A stretch of DNA of 64,000 nucleotides from Cyathus striatus (Eukaryota; Basidiomycota; Agaricomycetes; Agaricales; Nidulariaceae). The stretch lies in NCBI GenBank assembly GCA_025738555.1, contig JAOVFP010000007.1, forward strand, positions 2,666,001-2,730,000. The letters run 5' to 3'. The position numbers and the translations under genes were made by a program. The notes under the pieces were generated by a model. It was not told the DNA's origin. It saw only the letters and a list, made by a program, of their open reading frames with translations, and did not search any database. Positions 11,596 through 23,606 of this stretch are shown one piece after another. Positions within the stretch are counted from its first letter, which is position 1; each line of letters begins with the position of its first letter.

Positions 11596-14479
11596 ACAGA
11601 TATCTGCTCAGTCTTGACCCTTAATTCAGTCTGGTCGTTTTGATCTCGAGCGCTTAATGCTGGCGTCAGGTGCGCCGCTGCGCGTGCCGAGGATGACATC
11701 GCCAAATATTATGAAGCCTTTAGACAACATCTCAAAATAATTCTTAGGATTTTGCTGCCACGTTCTCACGGTGCTGTGACTTCTACTTCGACGACCACGC
11801 TGACAATACTTATTGACTGTGCACCTTCACTACCGTCACATAACGACAGCAGTGACTTGAATGGTTTAGGCTGTCCCCTAATCTTTCTTCTTTCGTCTAC
11901 TTTCAGCACTCAGACTGGGACTTGAATGCCACTTGCACTGGTTCTCAACTGGAACAGGACCCAGAAAGGATACCGTTTGTTGCGAACGGTTAGTGTTATT
12001 TTCCACACGTAACGACTTGAAGCTCAGTACTACCAGACTTCAATCAGCCAGTAAGCACGCATCCATCTCCTCTACCATTCCATGCCTTGAATTCGAATGG
12101 GTTGCATTTCCTTAGTGGCACTTTATCAGTACCTACCATATTCCATCGTCTGGTACCCACCTCAGATGGCGTGCTCAGCTTCGGATTTACGTCTGGTCTC
12201 TAATCTCGTGCTGGTACCTCTCCGCTAACTCCGCTCGCCGTTCGTTTGATCTACCATTACTAGCGAACGACTCTGAAACATGGAAGCGTAAAACCTCTTT
12301 TGAGCTCTCCAATTCGTAGTGCAGTATACCGGCCAATGTTTTACACACCAACACTGTAGAGGTCACTCGGAGTGTCACCAGTGCGCTCAGCGAGGAGGTT
12401 CGCTCTAGCTTTACTGCGGATCCGAGAGAGGACCATGTTCAACTTCAGGCCTATTCACCATGTCTACTCTGAGGTATTTCCCCACTCACAGAGCTTATGC
12501 TATCAAATTTCGTCCCCTAGGTGGTACCTTTCCTCACGGTCGTCAATTACGTCTACCTCCGTTCACAAGTTCGCCTCGTCGCCTACCTCTGTAAACACAA
12601 TGGACTGCGCCCACGTTACTCTTAATGGAAAACCAGTATAACAAACCGTATGAGCAGATGAGGCCCCGGGAAGATTTGACTGATACGCTCGGTTATCACT
12701 AGAGTTGACTTGTGCAGAACTAAGTGAGAGATCCGGAAGCAAGGACGGAATTTGACTTTTGAAGATCGACTGGCCTTTTCGTGCGTCAACTCTTTGAGTC
12801 TCTTTTCCTCTTTCACCTTTTCAGTCGGATACTTAACACTACTGCTGTTCACACCCAAACATTTAGGAAGATGAGTAATGTAAACTGCGATCGACGCTTT
12901 TATCGCGTTTAATAGAACAACGGTGCTGCATGACAAATACCTCGGGTACAGGTATGAACCGCGTACGAATGGAGGCAGTATCAGCGCAAGTCCGGGCGAG
13001 CACTGTACATCGTCTACGCCACTCTAGCGAAACTCTGCGGACATCGCGGATGGGAGAGTACTTAATTGACGGGCACATATGTAGCACTACTGCAGGTTCC
13101 AGCCCAGCGGCTATCTACGGAAGCTCTGAAATCACAACATCGGCGCACTTTCCCCTCACTTGGTATCAAATATCAGTGCGAGACATGGATGATTCGAGTC
13201 TAAAAGAGTAAGTTGGCTCACCCGCCTTATCCCAATTGATAGCAATGGCCTCCTCATATTTTAATCTCTGCAGTGGGTTCACCTTAGTAAATGTGCATAT
13301 GATCGATTCTTACTTGGTTTACTGATATCTCCTTCAAAAGAGAAGATAGATGATCTGCTTATCAACATCCCATCGCCTACCACATGCACAATCTAAGTAC
13401 GTAGTGTCGACGAGATTCTCTCGTTCGACTTTACCGTCTCACCACTTCCCCCGGTTAATAGTTGGACGGCGGTACGACTTGAAGAGGATGAACTTTGCTT
13501 CATTTTTAAAGACATCTGACATCTGGCGGAGCTAAATGTTGACCACATTAGAGCTATCTACACGTGAATAACACTGTATCGGTATATCTGATTTTCTCTT
13601 TTCCATTCATTCATTACTAATTGATGGTCTTCGTTTGTTCCTTGCAGCTTCTATGAAGTCTATATATGTACGCCATATGGTATTTCTTCTTCTATTTGAT
13701 ATATATCACCAAAATTCATTGATTGATTGGTTCTTTTTAAAATCAAGATGATATTTGGGGACTGCGTAATCTTGTTCATGCGTTGCAACACTGTTGATGC
13801 CCGCGGATGCTATCGACCAGCAGTCTCGGGAGCACTATCATATTCAAAAAGATTGCGAGGAACTTCGCACACCCATGCGAACGGGATATTAAGTATCCTG
13901 GAGGAACGGGTGCTTATCCTACTATATTAGTATACTCGTTCCAGCTTTAGGGGCTCAATCTCTGGTTGTTCGAAAAACCAACTTGGCGAAGTTGACATCG
14001 TCTTGTTAACGGTGAGCTGCTAACTTGTCTAGTTTTTGCACTATCCTTTGTCCTTACCGCCGGATGCATAAATACTGCACAATTGGGACCAAAGTTAAGT
14101 AATAATCACCTTATAATATGAACAACTAATAAAACTATATACCAATTATAATCATCTCGGTGATGCACAGCATATGCATTGGGCCAACTATTGACACGTA
14201 ATTTCAAATGTGAGTTGTGTCAAACTTGAAGCTTGGGAACGTTAACGCTAAAGTGAATGTAAATTTGGTTATCATGATTCATGAGAAAGCCTGTAACTGT
14301 CCAAGAAGCTTGAGATGAATCTTCTTAGAAAGTGCTGCATTTTAGAAGGCAGTTGGTTTCATTTTCGAAGGTCCACATCATCCGCCAGACCAAGCCAAAT
14401 AGACCCAAAATAGGCGAGATACACAGTAATAAGTTCATGAAAACATCGGGTAAATGATTCCAGCTCAAGCCGTAGATAG
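11596..14479. other. host-like DNA without a recognised gene
   Basis: CpG is more frequent here than in the flanking transposons, which suggests ordinary host sequence. Open frames reach only about 60-105 codons on either strand, and none could be tied to a known family or joined into a convincing spliced gene. It may hold a decayed gene around 11900-13550. Confidence 0.35.
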
Positions 14480-15110
14480 CTTCTCACCTTTATTTAGACA
14501 GCTCAGTAAGAAGCTGCTCAACATTGACAATCATCAAGAAATACCGCTGCCTTTGGGCTTACTCACCCCTACTTCCGCCCTCCCACCATCTATACGGTGT
14601 TCGTGTGTGCAAAACGAGCTATCTTAACTTCATTTCATACTCTCATGGTCTATGTTAAGTTTTATTACATTTTAATTGTGATATAGCCCAATCAGGAGGT
14701 TGCTAACTTGACCAGCTCAGCGTGATGGTCGATCAGGACGTGTAGTCCGCTGACCATTATACCAGCTGGAGAAACCACTACTTCTTGACTTACTCACTCC
14801 TTTTCTTCCCTCCCATCATCCATATGGCGTTTGTGTATGCAAGATGGGCAATCATAGCATTCAAATTAGGATCTATTTCGGATGTTTATCAAATTATAAT
14901 TGTGATGTGGCCAAACCCGACGCTGCAATAAAGTTGCTAATCTATCTCACTCAGCATGGTCACAGGCTCCTGCAGACCATTATTGATCATCAGGGAACCC
15001 ACTACCCTCAACGTACTCTTCCCCTTCCCCCCTCAGTTCCCACTATCTACATGGTGTTCGTACGCGCAAAAAGGGCTATCTTAGCATTCTTTACATCAAT
15101 CGTCCCTCTG
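14480..15110 (+). repeat. three tandem copies of the O-FucT gene 5' end
   Basis: A unit of about 228 bp repeats three times. It comprises upstream sequence (CTTACTCAC, CTTCC-rich tract, CCATC) and the start region GTGTTCGTNNGNGCAAAA...GCTATCTTA. The start codon is ACG at 14594 in the first copy, ATG at 14824 in the second and ATG at 15051 in the third. Only the third copy runs in frame into the full enzyme. The second opens a frame that joins the third, so a longer N-terminus is conceivable. Confidence 0.75.
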
Positions 15111-16820
15111 TCTTTATACTACTGGTCAACGGGATCGTCTTCTTGTAATTTCTTCGACTGCACTATACCATATGTCGAGACACACCTCGGATACCAGAAC
15201 ATAACGGACGCGGGGGATAGTTCCGACTCAGTAACGAGTCTACCGCCGACACCCCAACGCTCAGAGCCGCAAGACCTACCAGCGCCAGTACCAGTGGAGG
15301 TATTAAGGCCTTGGGATTCTTCATATGCCTTACTTGGTTTGCCGACGAAAGGGTTTAGAGGTACGAAACAGACGATGTGATATCAAATGCGCTTAATAAC
15401 GATTTTATCATTTTCCAGAGAATCTTCGACCAGAGAAGTATTACTTGACTGCATGGGCAGTAGCAGGATTCAGTGCGTAATAACCATTTCGATATGACTC
15501 TATGTATGCTCATAGTACAAACATTTAGCAAATCAGTTCATGGCATTTGTGAGTGTTTATTACCGTCCGGTCAGCATTATCACGACGCATAATGAACGAA
15601 TAGGTTAACATGATATATCTGGCAACGATCAGCGATCGCATACCCATAATCCCGCCATTCGCACCGAGTCATCATATGCGTACGAAAGCCTTCTCCGATG
15701 CAAACTATATGTGGCTCACCGATTCAACATAGCCAATTCCGCAGGAGTTATTCATTTCGGCGATATCTTCAATCTCACGCATCTGAGCAATGCACTTCAG
15801 AGGCCAATACTCGAATGGCGAGATGTGAAAGAACTTCCACCACCCCTCGAGGACTACTCTTCCACCGTAAGCAAGGAACAAATCGGTTGCTGGTCAAGCA
15901 TAGTCAGAGACCATAAAGCTCCGTTTGAAAATGTGAATATGCTAAATCACTTGGGACTGGATATATCGTACACACGCGTTCCAAAGCATGTACGACAAAA
16001 AGAAGATGAGAATGATTTCCATGTCATATTCTCCGAATTGGCTGCGTTGACGTATCCAGGTGGTCCTAGCAGCAACCCAACGGATTTCCCATTGACTTTT
16101 CCATCCCGGATGGACTCCAAGCTTCCACCTGATCAGCATTTGGCGTGTATCGACTGTTTATATTTTGTTACTTCCGGTGGGCATTCCTTTGAGTGGGAGC
16201 GTCCTTGGTCTCCGGCGTGGAATATCATCGGCAAATACTTGCCTTTTACGGAACGCATGATGTCATTGGGAAATGAATATCTGGCAACTTTATTTCAAGT
16301 TTCTCCGAATGATATTCCTCGTGTATGTTTCCTCTACAGTTTTTCTCTGATATACTAATTGACAGTTAGTTTATTGCTGTACATGTCCGAAGAGGGGATT
16401 TCACTGACATATGCTCGGAGGGCAATTGTTCACATATATCCAAGTACGTACAGCAAGTGCAGGAAGTTCAAGAAGAGATACTACGAAAGCATGGTGTTGC
16501 TATTCAGGAAGTTATAATTACATCAGGTACAAAGCGTCACACTTTGTCGTGCTAGAGCTCATTCAGATGTTATAGATGAAACGGACCCAGAATTCTGGGA
16601 TCAAGCTAAAAGCTTCGGGTGGAAACGATTCGACCATGATGCGCTGAAGACGGCTGAAATGTTAGGGGAGTGGTATCCGCCACTTATTGACATTGTTACG
16701 CACAGTATGGCTGTTGGATTTGTGGGCACGATTGGATCGACTTTTAGTCTACTTAGTAGACGGCGCGTAGACGATTGGAATAAGGGTGTGACGCGATTGG
16801 TTAATATATTTCAGTCTTAG
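15051..16820 (+). CDS. O-fucosyltransferase-like protein
   Basis: Seven exons fit GT-AG rules and keep one frame: 15051-15360, 15419-15472, 15529-15548, 15604-15679, 15733-16322, 16370-16526 and 16567-16820. The N-terminus is a short basic stretch followed by a hydrophobic segment (AILAFFTSIVPLSLYYW), a likely type II signal anchor for the secretory pathway. A Ser/Pro-rich stem follows. NQFMAFVNMIYLA and IPIIPPF match the N-lobe of fungal O-fucosyltransferase-like proteins. FIAVHVRRGDF is the donor-binding HxRxGDF motif of GDP-fucose protein O-fucosyltransferases. DETDPEFW and FVGTIGSTFSLLSRRR match the C-lobe. The substrate is unknown. No internal stops remain after splicing. The 5' end is triplicated upstream. 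Confidence 0.8.
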
Positions 16821-17439
16821 GTTTACTGTGTCAACATATAGTGCATATGAGAAACATGGCATATTAACGCAAGCGTGTTCAGTGAGAGGAATGAGAAATA
16901 ATTTTGTATAGCCGTCCTCATCAACATTGAGAGTTGTGGTACAGGTGTGCACTTGAAGATGGGTGGGGGAAGGTTATTGCTGTAATGCAGAATCTGACAG
17001 TATGTGAACAAATAGATAGCAGGCAGTAGGGAGCGTTTTAAATGTCGTATTCCATGACCGACCGTCTCGGCACGAGCGCTTAATCATGTTGGCAAGTCTT
17101 GTTTGGTCACGCAGTAGTCACAGATACGCTTCCTCACGCGTAACTTGCACGCGTGAGATCTTGATCCGGCACTTCCGGCGCTTCCTCCGTTTTTACTTTA
17201 TGCTTCCTTTAGCGCTATTCATAGGCGTCACAGCTAATCAACCACATCACGAGGCTCGAACACACAATACACGATTCACCACTAGCAAGAAAACTAGAGC
17301 AACTCCATATAAACTTCTCCATACCCAAACTTCTCTCTGAAAATCACCCCCTTCCCCCTGCGCAACCCCAACCCAACCCCAACGACTCCCCCCAAAAATC
17401 AAACTCAGAACCAGAACCAGAACCAGAACCAGAACGACA
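16821..17439. other. intergenic, no feature recognised
   Basis: I see no coding exon, repeat or RNA gene. A short run of AGAACC repeats lies near 17405-17432, just before the next gene. Confidence 0.4.
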
Positions 17440-18776
17440 ATGGTGCAAGGCAATAAATGTATAATAGGCCACTGAATCCTCCGCACCCTGCTCTACCATA
17501 CCCTAGCAGACCTCCAAAAAGCCTATGCGAACCCACAAGGACCCGTCTGGTCAGGCTGTCGCGTCCCCATGGCCGATCAAATTTAACCGACACCGAGCGG
17601 AACACTGGGACCGCCCAACGTCACTTCGGCGTTATGAATTGGGAATGGCTCCCTGATAATATTAATGGAAAGAGGATGCGGGAGTGGAACATGGAAGCGT
17701 TGGTGGTTAGATTTTTATGGAATGCGGGGGGGATTATACTTATTGGCGGTTCGTCCCCTTTTTTCTTATCAGTGATGATTGGGATGATTGACCTGATATC
17801 GAGACAGATTCAATAACACAACAACAATTCCACGCCTTAGGCTACACTATTCGCAGCTCCGGTCTCCAATGCCACGAAGACCCACCCCACCTCCCCCTGT
17901 ACAACCACAAAAACGTCCAACAACACATCCTCCTAAGCAATACCCCCCTCGCACACGCCCTCATCGCTCGCTCTGGCGTCCCCGCCTCCCGGCTGCAGAC
18001 TCATATTCACAATGCTTATAGGTGAATCTGAAATCCGTGAGATTACAGCTACGTACGGGGCACCTAAAGAGGATTACCCGTGGTATCATGATTTTCGGCG
18101 CATAGAGGGGTCGGAGGATTTCGTTAGAGATGCTGTGAGATGGAGAGAGAATGAGAAGGGGTTGGTGACGGAGGATAGTGTTGTTGTGCTTAACACTGGT
18201 GCGCATGTGCGTCTCTTTTTACCTTTTTGGGGGGGCGCTGTGTTGATGGGTGCGAGGGTAGTGGTCAAGACGCGAATGTACAATGCTCCCAACGGATAAT
18301 ACGCAAGCAGATCAACAACACTGACTTGAGCTTACATTCAAACAAATGGTTTGTCTCCCTCCCCTCTTCCCCTCCCACTAACCCCCTCTCCTAACTGCGT
18401 AGAATCCGACCCCGCTTAACACCCTTAACCCATATCACAATACCCTACCGCTCAACATCACCCGGCCATCCTCAATGCCACCTTTCCACACACCCATACC
18501 CCTCGCTCTCCTCTGCCCTCGCTTCTGAACCACCCTCCTCCATACCTGGCCGTCTCTACTCTTCACCATACCTGACTCAAGACGAGAAAGAAGACAGGCT
18601 CAAATGGGATTGGGATAGATTTGAGGTGCATAACGAGTTATGGAAGGAGAGTATTTGCATGATGGGAGAAACGAGGGATATGTTGGGGGTGAATTCCGGC
18701 GAGGGGGCGAGGTGGGTTTATTTGGATATTTGGGGTATGGCGCTTATGAGGCCACATGCGCATCTTGAGCCTGGGG
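17440..18776 (+). pseudogene. PC-esterase / TBL-like protein, 5' part
   Basis: Segments of a fungal PMR5/TBL-like PC-esterase-family protein can be followed across several short exons or frames. They are HRAEHWDRP; MNWEWLPD and MREWNMEALVVRF; GGIILIGGSSPFF, at the place of the GDS block; then VVVLNTGAHV, YRSTSPGHPQC and YLDIWGMALMRPHAHLEPG. The family block normally reads GDS (the catalytic serine motif), and here it is GGS. Frames change several times and I could not build an uninterrupted protein, so the start is approximate. The gene stops at 18776, where the KDZ transposon enters after HLEPG, and resumes at 26473. It was probably already decaying, or was inactivated by the insertion. Families with related folds (GDSL hydrolases) are an alternative. 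Confidence 0.55.
18767..18776. repeat. KDZ target-site duplication (left)
   Basis: GAGCCTGGGG directly precedes the element; the identical 10 bases directly follow it at 26473-26482. Removing the element plus one copy rejoins the esterase reading ...HLEPG-VDCL. Confidence 0.9.
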
Positions 18777-18794
18777 AGGTCTTTACACTCGCCC

Positions 18795-19085
18795 CCCCAT
18801 TCCGTTCGGACTCCGGACGGACTCCGTGGATTCCACGGACTATCCGGACGGACTTCAAGGATTTTCCAGATAGTCCGTGGATTCCAGCTGGACTCCAGGC
18901 GGACACATTTTCGCTGTGAGTCCACCCAATTTTCCAAATCCAGTCCAGTTCCAGTCCAACTGGAGTCCACCTGGAGTCCGCCAGGAATGCTTTCATTAGC
19001 TGGAGTCCGGCAAGTTTAGCAGGAATTCCGGCGGACTAAATCCGTTCGGAACTCACCTGGACTCCAGTTGGACTAGGCGGACACG
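18795..19085 (+). repeat. left subterminal GGACTCC repeats of the KDZ element
   Basis: Dense degenerate copies of CGGACTCC, GGACGGACT and TGGAGTCC occur in both orientations. The same words fill 26222-26455 at the other end. They are likely transposase-binding arrays, as with other elements that have complex subterminal repeats; that role is inferred. Confidence 0.85.
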
Positions 19086-19684
19086 GACTTACAAGTACCC
19101 ACTATTACTAGTTACTTATTATTACTAGTTAGTTACCTTTAATATTCTATAGTAAAAACTTTACAACCAGCATGAATCGAACCAGCAATGTAGGGACAAG
19201 TCACGTGCACACTGAAATCATACGCAATACCGATACACCAAACGGTCTTATATTTTCTTAAGTCAGTAAGTTATATTAGCCATATATCTCACTTTCCTAA
19301 AACAGCATGTAGTTTTTCCCACCGCACTCTCTCTTTCTCTCACACGTCATCGCCTCACCTTCCCATGTCAGTGCCTTCGCCTCAAGCTCCATTCCCACGT
19401 CGTCGCCTCAAGCCCCCTCCCACGTCGTCACCCCAAGCCTCTCAAGTCGTCGCCTTAAGCCCCCTTCCCACGTCGTCGCCCCACCAACACTTAGCAGGCG
19501 ACAATCGATTTCCTTCAAGATCGATAACGCGCGGTAATGGCACAGGCGCCATAGTGGAAAGGGAGGGTGTGTGTGTGAGTGCATACACGGTATAGGTAAG
19601 TATCGCTCTTCCCTCTTCCCTCTTCCCTCACTCGCTCGCTCCTTCTCGTCTAGTCACCACCCCCTCGCCTCCTCCCTCTGCCTC
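19086..19684. other. spacer with tRNA-like pol III boxes
   Basis: There is no gene. On the minus strand TGGTGTATCGGT (19229-19240) resembles an A box and GGTTCGATTCA (19173-19183) a B box, each with about one mismatch, 45 bp apart. This may be a remnant of a tRNA-derived short element. Positions 19340-19500 hold repeated CACGTCGTCGCC / TCAAGCCCCC words. A full tRNA cloverleaf could not be drawn. Confidence 0.35.
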
Positions 19685-20860
19685 GTCTTGTAAGTGACAA
19701 GGACGAGCGGCCGTCCCCCCTCCCAGCCTGCCTCTCGTCTCGCAAATGACGAGCTTGCCGTCCCCCCTCTCCTCCTCATCCTTGTCTCGCAAGTGACGTG
19801 GACGAGTGCTCGTCCCCCACCTTGTCCTCGTCCTCGTCTTGCAAGTGACGTGGACGAGTGCTCGTCCCCCACCTCGTCCTTGTCCTCGTCTTGCAAGTGA
19901 CGTGGACGAGTGCTCGTCCCCCACCTCGTCCTCGTCCTCGTCTTGCAAGTGATGTGGACGAGCGCTCGTCTCCCCCTCCTCGTCCTCGTCCTCGTCTCGC
20001 AAGTGACGAGGACCTGCGCTCGTCCCCCCCCCCTCCTCGTCCTCGTCTCGCAAGTGACGAGGACCTGCGCTCGTCCCCCCCCTTCTCGTCCTCGTCTCGC
20101 AAGTGACGAGGACCTGCGCTTGTCCCCCCCCTCCTCGTCCTCGTCTTGCAAGTGACAAGGACCTGCGCTCATCCCCCCCCTCCTCGTCCTCATCTCGCAA
20201 GTGACGAGGACCTGCGCTCGTCCCCCCCCTCCTCGTCCCCCCCTCCTCATCCTCGTCTCGCAAGTGACGAGGACCTGCGCTCGTCCCCCCTCCTCGTCCT
20301 CGTCTCACAAGTGACGAGGATGAGTGCTCGTCCCCCCCTCCTTGTCCCCCCCTCCTTGTCCTTGTCTCGCAAGTGACGAGGATGAGCACTCGTCCCCCCC
20401 CTCCTCGTCCTCGTCTTGCAAGTGACGTGGACGAGCGCTCGTCCCCCCCTCTCCTCGTCTTGCAAATGACGAGGATGAGCGCTCGTCCCCCCACCTCGTC
20501 TTGCAAGTGACGAGCGCTCGGCCCTCGTCCCCCCTCCTCCTTCCCCTCCTCGTCTCGCAAATGACGAGAACCAGCCAGCCATCTCCCCCTCCTCCCACTT
20601 CTCCTCGTCTCACAAATGACGAGGATGAGCCAGCCGTTACCCCCTCCTTCCCCTCCTCGTCTCGCAGATGACGAGGATGAGCGTTCGTCCCCCCCTCCTC
20701 CCGCGCCTCGTCTCGCAAATGACGAGGACGAGCATTCGTCCCCCCTCCTCCCATGCCTCGTCTCGCAAATGACAAGGACAAGCCACCCGTCACCCCCCCT
20801 CCTCCCGTGCCCTCCTCCCCTCCGCCTCTGCCTCCTCGTCTTGCAAGTGACGAGGATGAG
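19685..20860 (+). repeat. array of about 23 hairpin-forming minisatellite units
   Basis: A unit of about 42-62 bp repeats roughly 23 times. The core is GTCCTCGTC, an 8-base loop T(C/T)GCAAGT, then GACGAGGAC, a perfect 9-bp stem in the best units. It is followed by CTGCGCTCGTC and a run of C. Variants include GACGTGGAC (units near 19790-19950) and shorter stems CTCGTC/GACGAG with loop TCGCAAAT (20540-20780). The loop is better conserved than the C-tract. Long open frames on both strands (up to about 310 codons, Arg/Gly-rich) come from the repeat and are not taken as genes. Confidence 0.85.
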
Positions 20861-21250
20861 TATCCATCCCCTTCCCCTTCTCCCCTCCTCCGCTACCTCC
20901 TCATCCCCCTCATCCCCATCGTCTGTTGTCCCCTTTCCCCCCTATCATGCCGTCTCTCCCCCTCTCCCTTTGTCTTCATGTGTGCTGTCAACGGGCCGAA
21001 GAAGATCAAAGGCTGTGTCTCCTTAAAATAGTTAGATAGTTATGTTGTATAGCCAATGACATGTAATATATATTTAGTTATGTTCAATGTAGCCTATAAA
21101 AGGCTGTATATTTTTAACTTTTGATCATGAGAATTTGCTGTGCATCATCAGACTTCTAAGATTTTGGTTTGCATCAATCCCCCTCCTTCTCAACCCTCAA
21201 CCACCACCACTATCTTGCTATCTCAAAGCATTTTAACACTTCTACACACA
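20861..21250. promoter_or_regulatory. upstream region of the KDZ genes
   Basis: A C/T-rich tract extends to about 20960, followed by AT-rich DNA with a TATA-like GCCTATAAAAGGC near 21090-21104. That lies about 150 bp before the ATG at 21251 and could be the core promoter. The position of the box is seen; its use is inferred. Confidence 0.5.
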
Positions 21251-23557
21251 ATGGCTCCTCGTTGTTCCACTCGCTCTGCTACAACTCAGGCTTCTAGTAT
21301 TACTCCTACTGAGTCTGCTTCTCTGTCAGTTGCTACACATGAAACTCGTAGCGAGTCTCGCAAGCGTGGTACTTCTGCTGCCGATCTTACAGCCCAACCA
21401 CCAACAAAGAAGCAGGCCACAACCAACAAACCTATTACAGATAATGAGGAGAGTGAAAATGTGCAGGAAAAACAGAGTAAAAAAGTTGTAAAAGCCAAGA
21501 AAGCCAAAAAAACTCGGTATGGTTTCACAACTCCCTTTCACTGCCTTGCTAATATTTTTTAGAAAAACTTCGGAACAGAAAAGAGCTGAGGATGCTGCTG
21601 CAGATAAAGAAGGTGTACCTGACCTTACTGCGTACGTATTACATATATTTATACAATATTTATGTACTAATAATACTTAGTGCTGAAAGGGTGCTGGAGG
21701 AAAGCGGCCTTCCTGTTGCCCCTCCAAAGCGGGGTCCATCTTCTGATGTACCTCAACCAGCAGCTCCAGTTTTCACTGTTACTCGTAAGTGCCATTCAGA
21801 CATGAAAAAAGGTAAAGAAATATTCATTTACATGTATAAAATGTGTATCTAAACATTTATATCTTCTACAGTTGAAGAAGAACATGAATCAGATGGATAT
21901 GATACCAATAATGAAAGCGAAAATAAAGGTTTGAATTGATAGCTTACACATATATTTACTAACACAAGTTATATTTCAGAAAATACTGAAGGTTCAACTG
22001 ATGGATCAAATGCAGGTCATGGAAATGAATCAGAACACAGTGATGGTAGGTGATATTAGCATCACATCTTTCAAGTCTGACAAAAAGTATACAGAAGATC
22101 ACACCAGTAAGAATAAAGGTAAGAAAAATTCAGTAATGTTATAACTGTATTACTGTATTTAAGATCTTGAAAGGGAGTGATATCAGCATCATATCTTCCA
22201 AGTCCAACAGCAATCATACAGAAGACAGGACTAGTAAAGATAAAGGTATGGATTTTCAGTAATATTTGTATTTATACTGACTCAATGTTTGCAGAGCTAG
22301 ATATTATCATGAATAGTCCACCAGTTAGTCCACCTCGTACCATCAGTAAGCCAGGTACAGTCGACACTGTGGATATTATCAATATTAGTCCCAAAGGTTC
22401 TTCAAGGAGTGAAGGTAAACCTATAATTTGTATAAATATATATGTACTAACTCTAAGTAGGTGGCATTCTCAGAGGAAATGCACTTGGGAATCACCCAAA
22501 TGCTGCCGACTTTCACAGTGCTGCCGAAAGTACTACTATTGGTTCAGTTAAAGGGCGAGTATGGTTGTATATGTCTAATGCAGATCCAAGTACTGTTATG
22601 GTACCTGGAGTTGCTTCATTTACATTGAAGCATAATCTTACAGCAACCATTGGGCCTGTCTTGAAGAAACTCAAAGACAGAGCTGAACATTTCTTTAGTA
22701 TGTTTTCTTTCATATTTTATTCATATACTAATATCATTTTAGCTGCTGATCGCTGTTTGTACGTTTATGAAAGTAAAGCCTGGAACATTCTTGGAAACTT
22801 TGAATCTGCTGTCAAGGATGATGAGGAAGTTGACTGGCTAAAGATAGATGGCGAATTAATCTTGCCAATTCTAAGTGTAGCTATATATTTTATTCTTTTA
22901 TTCTTGTACTATTTACTTATATTGTGTTGCTTTATAGTCTGGATTTCAGCCAAATGCACCACTCTCCCTCGATATTGAGACATATTCCATTCCGTCTAAG
23001 TCAGCTGGAAGCTCTGCAACTAGCTCTCGTGCTGTTTCTCACTCTCACACCCCTTCTCTTGTTCAAAGAGGTGGAATCTCAGAGCAACATACTGAGGAAC
23101 TTATCGATGTTCTAAAGATTCCTAGGAATATTCTTGAGAGCACTGCACCTGGACTTCGAGTCGCATACCAGAGGTATCTTGCCTGTATAAAGGCAGTTTC
23201 TGACCACAATACTATGGACAAGAACAGGACTTGGCCAGTTGCCAAGGCCACAAAGAAAGAAATTGTCACAGTCTTTGTCTCATCTTCAGCCTGGTATGAG
23301 AACTATTCAAACTTTGATAAGATTGCAGATTTTTCAGCAATGCAGTCTTGGTTGGCTGAAGATGAGGATAGTCCTACTGATCTGGACCTTTGGGGCTTTG
23401 AAAGAGATTACTACACATTTTTGGATTTGAAAAGATGGCTTAAGGAGAAGAAGGAGAAAAGGAAGGGAAAGGGAAAGGGAAAGAGCAAGGAGGAGAAGGG
23501 AGGTAAGGATGAGAAGGTTCATGAGGATAAAGAGAAATTAAGTTCAAAGAAGCGCAA
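21251..23557 (+). CDS. KDZ-element ORF1 (passenger-like protein, unknown function)
   Basis: The ATG at 21251 opens a basic, Ser/Thr-rich N-terminus (RCSTRSATTQ; a KKQ / KKVVKAKKAKKTR lysine block). Exons with GT-AG borders fit 21251-21516, 21563-21631, 21681-21784, about 21872-21928, and several more small acidic exons up to about 22470. Two of these are near copies: GDISITSFKSDKKYTEDHTSK (about 22050-22118) and SDISIISSKSNSNHTEDRTSK (about 22179-22244). Later exons carry VMVPGVASFTLKHNLTATIG, LYVYESKAWNILGNF, GLRVAYQRYLACIKA and DLDLWGFERDYYTFLDLKRWL, then a Lys/Glu/Gly tail ending KKRK. I recognise no family. At 23557 the frame either stops (TAA inside the donor site) or splices into the transposase. 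It could be an accessory protein or the N-terminal part of the transposase. It is not the TET/JBP gene known from some fungal KDZ elements. Confidence 0.6.
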
Positions 23558-23606
23558 GTAAGTATATTGAACTCAAATTGTAATAGTTTACAATATGATT
23601 TTTCAG

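Noticed and set aside
12187..13535. Several 60-104-codon frames in the 12-13.5 kb region
   Set aside because: No domain, no consistent splice model and frames on both strands; listed only as an unassigned region.
17247..17605. Minus-strand frames with VLVLVLVL runs
   Set aside because: They are produced by AGAACC repeats; no other coding evidence.
19628..20560. 310-codon open frame (and partners) over the hairpin array
   Set aside because: The frame exists in several registers on both strands because the repeat lacks stop codons; composition is extreme (Arg/Gly/Thr) and no start region, intron or domain supports a gene.
19685..20860. CRISPR-like array
   Set aside because: Units are contiguous variants of one sequence without unique spacers, and the organism is a fungus.
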